In this document: positions 1 to 7,100 of the stretch, piece after piece
How positions within the stretch are numbered: position 1 is the stretch's first letter
Layout of the letters: each line of letters starts with the position of its first letter
Assembly (NCBI GenBank): GCA_018679295.1
Contig: JAHHLP010000321.1
Coordinates: 1 to 8,127 of the forward strand
DNA from: Rhodothermia bacterium
Lineage (GTDB): Bacteria; Bacteroidota; Rhodothermia; Rhodothermales; JABDKH01
Length of the DNA: 8,127 bases
Direction of reading: 5' to 3'
Program-made: the position numbers and the translations under genes
Notes under the pieces: generated by a model
Databases searched by the model: none
The model's input: only the letters and a program-made list of their open reading frames with translations
Told to the model about the DNA's origin: nothing

Positions 1-375
1 GCGCTGCTGGGGCTCCTCTATGACCAACGGGTGCTCGCGGAAAGCGCCTTCACGGGTCCCCAGCGACTACATGCGCGTCTTGGTCATCTCGATCTGAAGC
101 GAATCTCCAAAATGGACCTGGAGAAGCTCCAGACGATCTTTGCGCAAAAACCCGCCGTCCACCGTTTCACAAACAAGATGGCCGATTACACAAAGCAGGT
201 CGCCGCAGCGGTCACCGAGCAGTACGGAGGGCGTGCCTCGGCGCTTTGGGACGACGACGCCGATGTGGACACCATCCGGAAGCGGGTTGCCAAGCTGCCC
301 GGGTTCGGGCCCGGCAAGTCCAGGAAGCTGAAGTATGTCCTACACTACCTCGGCTACCGCGACTTTGCGGGTTGA
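1..375 (+). CDS. HhH-GPD family protein, C-terminal part (5' end outside window)
   Basis: The reading frame is open from base 1, and the residues before the first possible start (ALLGLLYDQR, then GTG at 31) already fit the family. The gene therefore begins upstream and about 124 residues of it are visible. I recognise the pattern of the uncharacterised HhH-GPD family (TIGR03252-like): an LYDQ.V segment with AF.GP following, then KPAVHRF near nt 148-168, and a helix-hairpin-helix loop LPGFGPGKSRKL at nt 295-330. HhH-GPD proteins include base-excision DNA glycosylases, and the hairpin binds the DNA backbone without base specificity. The protein ends only about 14 residues after the hairpin. I therefore see no catalytic Asp in the position used by EndoIII/AlkA-type glycosylases, and enzymatic activity is uncertain. 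It converges on trkH and is probably functionally unrelated to it. Family assignment is fairly sure; function is not known. Confidence 0.8.
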   Translation, partial: ALLGLLYDQRVLAESAFTGPQRLHARLGHLDLKRISKMDLEKLQTIFAQKPAVHRFTNKMADYTKQVAAAVTEQYGGRASALWDDDADVDTIRKRVAKLPGFGPGKSRKLKYVLHYLGYRDFAG

Positions 376-416
376 GCACGACGACCCGCACGCACTCCCG
401 GGGCACTGCGCGAGCG
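376..416. other. Convergent intergenic gap
   Basis: Forty-one bases separate the stop of the HhH-GPD gene (+) from the stop of trkH (-). The stretch is GC-rich, with a GCACT direct repeat around CCCGGG. I see no hairpin followed by a T-run on either strand, so there is no recognisable intrinsic terminator here. Confidence 0.6.
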
Positions 417-1922
417 TCACTGTCTCCAGAACGCCGGGACGAACAGGATCATGACGGTAAATATCTCGAGCCTCCCGGCCATCATCAGAAACGAGAGCAC
501 CCACTTGCCGACGGCGGGAAGGTGGGCGTAGTTCTCTGCCGGCCCAAGCGTGCCGAAGGCGGGGCCGATATTACCCACGCAGCTCATCGCGCCACTGAAA
601 GAAGTAACCAGGTCCAAGCCCAGCGCGCCGAGCACAAGGGTCCCAAAAAAGATCAGGCCAAAATAGAGGACGATGAAGGAAAGCACCTTCTTAAGCACGT
701 CCTGCGGAACCACTTTCCCGCTGATCCGAACCGGGATGACGGCGCTGGGATGAATCAGCTGCCTAATCTCGCGGAACGAGTTTTTGAAAAGGACGATCTG
801 TCGGATAACCTTGACTCCTCCTCCCGTCGATCCAGCCATTCCACCGACAAAGAAGAGAACAAAGAGGATTCCGACGGCAAGCGGGGCCCACAGCTCATAG
901 TCGGCCGTGCCGAAACCCGTCGTCGTGATAATGGCCACCGCCTGGAAAGCTCCATACCGAAGTGCGTCGAGGGCTGAATCGTAGCCCGAGAATGTCTCTG
1001 TCATCTGGTTCGGGATGACCGACATCGAGTCGTGCCAGACGGACAGACTGATGACCAGGGTTGCGACGACGACGATCATTGCGTAAACACGGAATTCCGC
1101 GTCACGAAAAACTGTAATCGCCTGCCCGCGCATCATGCGAAAATGCAGCGCGAAGTTCATGCCTGCCAGGAACATGAAGATGATGATTACCCAGTCCACG
1201 TATGCCGAATCGAACTGGCCAACCGATCCGTTCTTCGTGGAAAAGCCCCCCGTCGCCATCGTAGCGAACGCGTGATTGACGGAATCGAAGAAGCTCATTT
1301 CCGGCAGGAGCAGAAGTACTTCAAGGACAGTAATTCCGACGTAGATGTACCACAGCCGCTTGGCCGTTTCTCGCACCCTTGGAGTGAGCTTGTCCGCCGA
1401 CGGGCCGGGCACCTCGGCCTTGTACATCTGCATGCCCCCGACGCCGAGAATCGGAAGTATCGCCAGCGTCAGCACGATAATGCCCATTCCGCCCATCCAA
1501 TGAGCGAGGCTCCGCCAAAATAGAAAGGACCTCGGAATGGATTCGATCGCGGGCGTCTGCTGTCCACCGAGAATGGTCGCGCCCGTTGTCGTGAAACCGC
1601 TCATGGTTTCGAAGAAGGCGTCGGTGTAGGTGTCGAGCACACCCCCCAAAACGAACGGAAGGGCTCCGAGTAACGACAGCACGAACCAGGCGAGCGCGAC
1701 GATAGCAAAACCCTCCCGAATCCGAAGATCTTCCGATGAGGTCTTCAGAAGACGCCAGAGGCCGGCACCAATCGACATCGCCAGAAGCGAGGTCACGAGG
1801 AAGCTCCACCACTCGGGCTCCCCGTAGATCAGCGCGACGGCCATCGGCATAAGTAGTGAGACCCCGAGGAAGAAAAGCAGGGCCCCCAGGGTACTCGCGA
1901 TGACCTTGATGTTGACTACCAT
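417..1922 (-). CDS. trkH: TrkH, potassium-translocating subunit of Trk uptake system
   Basis: This is an inner-membrane channel-like subunit for K+ uptake, gated by TrkA. The 501 residues match the usual TrkH length and are hydrophobic throughout. The four pore-loop repeats of the TrkH/KtrB superfamily can be read directly: TTTGAT (111-116, filter G114), ATGGFST (223-229, G226), TTTGFGT (333-339, G336) and CVGNIGP (448-454, G450). The intramembrane gating loop GSTGGGVK lies at 364-371 in the third repeat, and the conserved Arg of the last helix is R484 in MAGRLEIF. All four filter glycines are present, so K+ selectivity is expected. The HP.AV.PVR segment (391-399) after the gating loop is also typical of TrkH. 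The ATG start has GGAG four bases upstream and lies 22 nt after the trkA stop, which suggests one operon. Nothing is truncated. Confidence 0.96.
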   Translation of the reverse strand: MVVNIKVIASTLGALLFFLGVSLLMPMAVALIYGEPEWWSFLVTSLLAMSIGAGLWRLLKTSSEDLRIREGFAIVALAWFVLSLLGALPFVLGGVLDTYTDAFFETMSGFTTTGATILGGQQTPAIESIPRSFLFWRSLAHWMGGMGIIVLTLAILPILGVGGMQMYKAEVPGPSADKLTPRVRETAKRLWYIYVGITVLEVLLLLPEMSFFDSVNHAFATMATGGFSTKNGSVGQFDSAYVDWVIIIFMFLAGMNFALHFRMMRGQAITVFRDAEFRVYAMIVVVATLVISLSVWHDSMSVIPNQMTETFSGYDSALDALRYGAFQAVAIITTTGFGTADYELWAPLAVGILFVLFFVGGMAGSTGGGVKVIRQIVLFKNSFREIRQLIHPSAVIPVRISGKVVPQDVLKKVLSFIVLYFGLIFFGTLVLGALGLDLVTSFSGAMSCVGNIGPAFGTLGPAENYAHLPAVGKWVLSFLMMAGRLEIFTVMILFVPAFWRQ

Positions 1923-1926
1923 GGTG

Positions 1927-1930
1927 CTCC
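1927..1930 (-). promoter_or_regulatory. Ribosome-binding site of trkH
   Basis: GGAG on the minus strand lies four bases before the trkH ATG, within the 22-nt gap after trkA. The spacing is short but supports the ATG at 1922 as the start. Confidence 0.55.
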
Positions 1931-1944
1931 GGTAACCGGTCGAA

Positions 1945-3294
1945 TCATGGCTTTGCGAACAGTTTCTCCGCTTGACCGATTAGGCGAGGCAGGACGAACA
2001 CAATCGTGCGATCGTCCGGCTGAACGTGGGTCGCGCCCGTCGCGATCTCAACCTCCTTTCCACGCATGATGGCACCGATGAGAACGCCGTTTGGAATGTC
2101 CAGCTCCGCTATCGGTGCCTTGGTAATAGGAGAGCGTACCGCCGCCTTGATCTCGAGTATCTCCGCGTCGAGACCGTGTACGGTGGCGACGCTCATCACG
2201 TGCTTGCCACGAAGAAACCTCATGATCTCACGGGACACAGCCAGTTTCGTGCTTACGGCAGCGTCGAGGCCGATCGACTGGCTGATGGGAATGTAGGCAC
2301 CCTTCGAGAGGAGCGCGACGGTCTTGGTGACCCCAAGATGCTTCGCCAGAAGGCAGGTTACGAGGTTTGACTCTTCATCTTCCGTCACGGCTACGAAGGC
2401 GTCCATCTCTCCCAGTCCTTCCGTAGCCAGCAAGTCGATATCTGTACTCTCGCCGTGTATGACAAGTACGTTCGACAATTCATTCGCGAGCGACTCCGCA
2501 CGTTCGCGGTCCGGCTCGACGATCTTGATGCGGCGGTTCTTCGTTGCCAGTTGCGAAGCGATCAGAGCCGCGATGTTGTTCCCGCCAAGAATCATGATGT
2601 TCTGCATCTTCCCTTCACGCTTGCCGCACAGCCGGGCGAGATGCGGAACTACCTTGGGTCGCGCGAGCAGAAATATCTGGTCGTTGAAACGTAGCTTCTC
2701 GTTGCCCCGGGGGAGGATCGTACGGATGCCGCGCGAGAGAGCGGCAACACGGAACACCAGGTCGGGATTCTCCTCGACGAACTCACGCAGCGTTTTCCCG
2801 ATAACCTCGCTCTCGTGATCCAGTCGCATTCCGACCAACTGCAGCCGCTCGTCAGCGAACGTAAGCACGTCGGTGGCGCTTGCCCGATGGATCAGCTGCG
2901 TGACTTCTTTCGCGGCACTCTCCTCGGGATGGATCACCAGATCGATGCCGAGGTCGCTCGTGTTGATGATGGAGGAGGCCTCCGACAGTTCCCCCGACCG
3001 AACGCGTGCAATCGTCGTGGGCACGCCAACACGATCAGCGATCATGCATGCGATGATGTTGACCTCATCGATTGCGGTAACGGCCACCATCATGTCCGCC
3101 TTGCGCACACCCGCTCGGTCCAGTGTGCTCATGGACGTCCCGTTTCCGGAGATCGTCATCACGTCCAGTCTTCCGGCTACGCTTTCAACAGCTTCCGGAT
3201 CGAGGTCGACGACCACCACGTCGTGCTGCTCCATCGAAAGGAGCCGCGCCACGTCGAACCCTACTTCACCCGCTCCGATAACGATTACGCGCAT
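1945..3294 (-). CDS. trkA: TrkA, NAD-binding regulatory subunit of Trk potassium uptake
   Basis: This is a cytoplasmic peripheral protein that binds nucleotides and gates TrkH. The 449 residues have the normal two-fold TrkA layout: RCK_N (about 1-120), RCK_C (about 143-223), a second RCK_N (about 231-345) and a second RCK_C (about 365-449). The first Rossmann fold is canonical, with GAGEVG at 7-12 and the acidic VVVDLD end of the second strand (D30). The second is degenerate: the loop reads GGNNIA (237-242), so two of the three usual glycines are replaced by N239 and A242, although the acidic E260 in KIVEPD is kept. Nucleotide binding may thus be strong in the first half and altered in the second. 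The ATG follows the tenA stop by 17 nt, and trkH follows by 22 nt. The pairing with trkH makes the identification very secure. Confidence 0.96.
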   Translation of the reverse strand: MRVIVIGAGEVGFDVARLLSMEQHDVVVVDLDPEAVESVAGRLDVMTISGNGTSMSTLDRAGVRKADMMVAVTAIDEVNIIACMIADRVGVPTTIARVRSGELSEASSIINTSDLGIDLVIHPEESAAKEVTQLIHRASATDVLTFADERLQLVGMRLDHESEVIGKTLREFVEENPDLVFRVAALSRGIRTILPRGNEKLRFNDQIFLLARPKVVPHLARLCGKREGKMQNIMILGGNNIAALIASQLATKNRRIKIVEPDRERAESLANELSNVLVIHGESTDIDLLATEGLGEMDAFVAVTEDEESNLVTCLLAKHLGVTKTVALLSKGAYIPISQSIGLDAAVSTKLAVSREIMRFLRGKHVMSVATVHGLDAEILEIKAAVRSPITKAPIAELDIPNGVLIGAIMRGKEVEIATGATHVQPDDRTIVFVLPRLIGQAEKLFAKP

Positions 3295-3305
3295 CTATAG
3301 TCGAG

Positions 3306-3312
3306 CCCCTCT
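3306..3312 (-). promoter_or_regulatory. Ribosome-binding site of trkA, abutting tenA stop
   Basis: The minus-strand sequence AGAGGGG begins on the last base of the tenA TGA codon and lies 11 nt before the trkA ATG. The spacing is slightly long but the purine run is strong. The arrangement suggests translational linkage of tenA and trkA. Confidence 0.5.
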
Positions 3313-4028
3313 CACACCGGCCATCGCTGCATTCGCCACGCCTGATCCCAGAACATCCACTCGAACCGAACACTTTTTGTGAACGCGTCCCGGGCGCGAT
3401 CGAGATACAGCTGATCGTGCCGGTCGGCTTCGACCTGAAGATGTCGCAAAAGCTCGTTCGTGTAGGTCACGAACCCCGGGTCCGAGTAAGTACGCAGCCA
3501 GTCGGCATAAGGGTGATCGTTCGGTATCTCGCCCATCCTGGTTTCGAGGTGCTGTCCGAGGTCCGTGTATAGCCATGGGCACGGGGTGATTGCAGCGATC
3601 GCTTCCACGAGGCTTCCTCGTGCCGCTGACGAGATCATGTGGTCCTGATACGCTTTGTTGTTCGGCGTGAGCTCGACCGTTCGGATGTCCGCCGCCGTGT
3701 ACCCGAGCGTTTCACCGTAACCCGCGTGCAGCTGCTGTTCGACGACGATCGCCAGCCTCGCCGCGTCGATGAACCACAATTTCGTCTCGGGCTCCTCGCA
3801 GCGGGAAGAGATCATCGAGCAAGCGTCTGCAAATGCCTCAAGGTATCTCGCGTCTTGCATCTGGTAGAACCGGAACCGCTCAGAATCCAGCGATCCGTCC
3901 GCCAAGGCAATTACGAAGGGGTGGTCGAACGATGCTCCCCAAGCATCCTTCGCCGCGTTGGCGCAGTCGACAGCGAACGGAGGTGCTTCAATAGCAGGGT
4001 TGTCGATGGCCGTCGGCGCATCCGCCAT
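3312..4028 (-). CDS. tenA: TenA-family aminopyrimidine aminohydrolase (thiaminase II)
   Basis: TenA is a soluble cytoplasmic all-helical enzyme. It hydrolyses aminopyrimidine breakdown products of thiamine to the hydroxymethylpyrimidine used for thiamine synthesis, and can also cleave thiamine. From the chosen start the protein has 238 residues, normal for TenA. Compared from memory with Bacillus subtilis TenA, every active-site residue is present: D59 and Y62 (QDARYL), Y127, the catalytic C150 (TPCPWLY), Y154, Y181 and E223 (FEWMFWDQAW). Cys150 places it in the TenA_C class. I start at ATG 4028, which has AGGG nine bases upstream. An in-frame start at 4151 would overlap the kinase and add 41 residues unlike TenA. 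No other thiamine gene and no TPP riboswitch are visible. The gene sits 17 nt upstream of trkA, an unusual neighbour. Substrate preference cannot be told from sequence alone. Confidence 0.92.
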   Translation of the reverse strand: MADAPTAIDNPAIEAPPFAVDCANAAKDAWGASFDHPFVIALADGSLDSERFRFYQMQDARYLEAFADACSMISSRCEEPETKLWFIDAARLAIVVEQQLHAGYGETLGYTAADIRTVELTPNNKAYQDHMISSAARGSLVEAIAAITPCPWLYTDLGQHLETRMGEIPNDHPYADWLRTYSDPGFVTYTNELLRHLQVEADRHDQLYLDRARDAFTKSVRFEWMFWDQAWRMQRWPV

Positions 4029-4033
4029 TTCGA

Positions 4034-4072
4034 TTTGCCCTAGTGGGTGTGGGCGATCGTTGCAGGGGCAAA
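4034..4072 (-). promoter_or_regulatory. Possible hairpin sequestering the tenA ribosome-binding site
   Basis: On the minus strand TTTGCCC (4072-4066) and GGGCAAA (4040-4034) form a perfect 7-bp inverted repeat with a 25-nt loop. The downstream arm holds most of the AGGG ribosome-binding site of tenA (4041-4038). If the stem forms in the mRNA it would limit ribosome access. The long loop makes the stem only moderately stable, and chance is a real alternative. It does not match a riboswitch class I know. Confidence 0.3.
4038..4041 (-). promoter_or_regulatory. Ribosome-binding site of tenA
   Basis: AGGG on the minus strand lies nine bases before the ATG at 4028. It decides the start in favour of 4028 over the upstream in-frame ATG at 4151, which lies inside the kinase gene. 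Confidence 0.5.
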
Positions 4073-4083
4073 AAGCGATCGGC

Positions 4084-4112
4084 AAGATAACGCCGCATCC
4101 CGGCCATTTCAA
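4084..4112 (-). promoter_or_regulatory. Candidate sigma-70-like promoter for tenA-trkA-trkH
   Basis: On the minus strand TTGAAA (4112-4107) is followed after exactly 17 bases by TATCTT (4089-4084). These match the TTGACA and TATAAT consensus at five and four of six positions. Transcription would start near 4077, just downstream of the kinase stop, giving a leader of about 50 nt that contains the inverted repeat over the tenA ribosome-binding site. If the host uses a divergent primary sigma factor, as Bacteroidota do, the match would carry less weight. Confidence 0.35.
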
Positions 4113-4122
4113 AAGAGGCGGG

Positions 4123-7100
4123 TCACGCTGGACTCTCTTCTTCGACTTCAACTTCGAGGGGCAGCCGGACCCAAAATTTCGTCCCGCTATCTTCGCCTGT
4201 CTCGAATCCGATCTCTCCGTGGAGATCCTCTACGCTCTTGCGAACGATGGCAAGACCTAGTCCGGTGCCGCTCGTCTTCGTAGAGAAATTCGGCACGAAG
4301 ATCTTGCCCTGCAGCTCCTCGGGAATGCCTGCTCCGTTATCGCTTATCGACGAGTATGCCCACCGGGCAACGCCGTCTCCGGCGGTCTCGAGGCGAGTTC
4401 GAATGGAGATGCGCCCCTCTCTTGTCTCCGGAATGGACTGTATGGCGTTCTTGATGAGGTTGATGTAGATACGGCGCACCTCTTCGCGATCGGCCCTGAC
4501 TGGCAAGGTCACATCCTGGAGATCCGTGTCGATGTCGAATTTCGCTTCCGCTTCCATAAGCGTCACGGCCTCAGCCACGACTGCGTTTAGGTCGAGGATT
4601 TCTTCGATGCGCTGAGGCATCCTTGCAAAGGAGGAGAACTCGTTCGCGATCCGTGCAAGAGCGTCGATCTGTTCGGTGAGGGTCGAGGTGATCCTGTCGA
4701 AGAGGTCGGCAAAGTCGCGCCCGATGGACTCGCGTCGGGAGTCGAATGATCTCCGCAGGTGCTGCACTGAGAGTTTCATCGGAGTGAGCGGGTTCTTGAT
4801 CTCATGCGCAACTTGCCTGGCCATCTCTCGCCACGCCAGCTGTCGCTCCTGCTGGGCGAGCCGGCGCCTGCTTTCCGACAGCTGGTCCTGCATCGTGTTG
4901 AACGAATCCACGAGTTCGCCAATCTCATCCCTGGTATCGAGGGGGCGGATTCGGCTGAAGCGGCCTCTCGATACGGCCTCAATTCCTTCCCGGAGCCGGG
5001 CGATGGGCCGAGTCAGGGCATTTGCAAGGAGCGAAGCGGTGATCATTACGACCAGTACCAGCAGAAGCAGCGCTCCAAACAGGTACGCAACCGTTCGGGC
5101 CCGTTCTTCCTCTATTCGCTCCTGCTCCGGAAGCGTCGGTATCGAAATCACGTAGTGCGGACGCCCAACCTCGTCGGGGATGGCCCGAAAGCCAGCCATG
5201 TAGGAGAACCGGCCCAGTCTCTCTTCCGACTTGGCAAAGGTGAGACCGTCGATGAAGAGTGCCTCGTGGGCTGATATCGGCAGCCGGGGATCAATGAGAC
5301 GATCTTCCACCAACTGCGGACGGCTGGATGCAACGACCTGATTATCTTTGTAGAGGTTGATGTCGAGCCCGACACGGGCCGCCAAAGAGTCAATTCGAAT
5401 GCGGTCGAGTACCTGATACGCCATCTCGCCTCCCCTCGAATCAAGCGCGACAGTCCGCTCAATCCTGTCGAGGTGCTGCCGCAACCAGCTCTCCACCTCG
5501 CGCTCGTTCTCTGCCGTCACAACGTTCAGACCCACCACACCCATGGCGGCCACGGTAACCACTCCGACTCCGAAAAATGCGTTGAGAATCTTGTCCCGGA
5601 AGCGAACCCTTTCAGCCGGCAGGAGACCGCGTCGCCGTCGCACGAGCAGTCCGCCAATGTAGATCGGAAGGCCGACGATCAGACCGCCCAGCGTCAGCCG
5701 GAGCAAATTATACAGGTGGTCGAATACGCTTATCGAGGGCGTTCGCACGGCGATGACAGACTGCGCAGGCGCATCGTAGACCGGATCGCTGTCCTCCTGC
5801 AAGCGGTAGTAGGCTTGATAGCTTCTGCCCCTCACATCGTCCCTGATCCAGATCTCGCGTCGTGACGGCAGGCGGAGTGCGACCTCCTCGGGAAGCCGGT
5901 AGCGACCAAACTCGTCGCCCGTGCTTCGGACAAGCGCCTCGTTGCGAAAGACGGCCACTGTCAAGCTGGAATGGAGATTACCATAGAAGCCGGCGGGAAC
6001 CAGGACGCGGGGAAATGGTGTTGCCGCCTCTTGAATCAGCGTTCGTGGCTCCGCCCGCACCACCACCCATCCGGCGACAGAATCAGCGGACGGCGACTCG
6101 ATCCCAATCAGCCCCCGATACGGAGACTCTCCCGTCAGCTGCGACCCGGTCAATTCCTCAACCATGGGCCCTGGGTCACGACTCTCCGACTGCATGCCTT
6201 TGAGGAGTCGAATATCCGAGCGCTCGAAGTCTTCAAGGGTTGACGGCGAGAGGCTCGGCTCGATCTCGTAGTAGCGCCCAACGGGATGATCCGGCGCGCG
6301 ATACACCGTTATACTGACGTCGTAAGACCCGAGGGAGGCGAGGAAGGAATTCCCCAGGATCGCTACCGCAAGTGAGTCGACTACCTCATTGCCGCGGGCC
6401 CCTTCGTCAGGAGCGCGCGACTCCAAACGGCCGGCGAGCACGTCGTTGCGAGCCGCGTCGCGGAGCACTTGCTCCATGCCATAGATCACGCGCGGATCCT
6501 CGCGATCGTTGAAAGACTCCGCCGCGTCCACCATTCTGATGCTTCGCTGCACCTCCATCCCGCGATAGAAAAGCGGATACAGGATGACCGTCAGGACGAA
6601 GATCGAAGGCAGTACATTGCGTAGCGTCAGGAGTCCGGCACGATCGCGGAAGCGGACCAATTCAACCACGGCGCCAGTCATGATTGCAGCGCCGAACATC
6701 ATGACGACCGGCAACGGGACAAATGTGTCGAGGCCGAAAGCCCAAAAGGCGACGGTTGTCACGACAATCGAAGCGATGCCACCGGCAGCAAGGCTGGACC
6801 GGTCCACGGATCGCCTCTCGTTTCTGAGCACGCGGGCTCCGAGCCCAACCAATGCCGTACCGAGCACCACGAAGGCGATCGTAAAGATGAGAAGCCCACT
6901 GAAAACGACGAGTACCAGCCGGCCAGGAAGAAGGCCGGATCGGGCGAAATAGTCGAGTGTACTATCAAGAATCGTGACGCGGCTAAGCTCGGCAAGCAGC
7001 GCCGATAGTCCGACAGACACCGCGCCCAGGATCGCCGCGAATAGCCAGACTCTCCCCGAAAGCGCCAGCCGCGGCAAGCTGACGCCTTCCGATTGCACGA

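Noticed and set aside
376..416. Bidirectional terminator between the convergent genes
   Set aside because: There is no usable stem and no T-run. The GCACT copies are direct, not inverted.
246..977. 243-codon open frame on the plus strand over trkH
   Set aside because: It is antisense to trkH, with a low-complexity charged composition and no recognisable family. It is explained by the codon bias of the opposite strand.
2815..3382. Plus-strand open frames of about 160-170 codons over trkA
   Set aside because: They lie antisense to a fully convincing trkA and have no domain signature, so they are shadows of the real gene.
4070..4105. Intrinsic terminator after the kinase gene (CGGC/GCCG stem near a T-run)
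   Set aside because: The stem is only four base pairs and the T-run at 4070-4074 starts several bases after it, so it does not fit a terminator.
4082..4113. Bacteroidota-type promoter (TTTG and TAnnTTTG) ahead of tenA
   Set aside because: A TTTG is present at about the right distance, but the downstream box reads TATCTTGC with two mismatches in the core. The sigma-70-like reading of the same region is better.
4029..4122. TPP riboswitch ahead of tenA
   Set aside because: The gap is only 94 nt and I could not find the conserved THI-box elements, so it cannot be supported despite tenA being a thiamine gene.
4029..4151. Longer tenA start at ATG 4151 giving 279 residues
   Set aside because: It overlaps the end of the kinase gene by 29 bases. 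The extra 41 residues are rich in Cys, Pro and basic residues, unlike TenA. The ATG at 4028 has its own ribosome-binding site and gives the usual family length.
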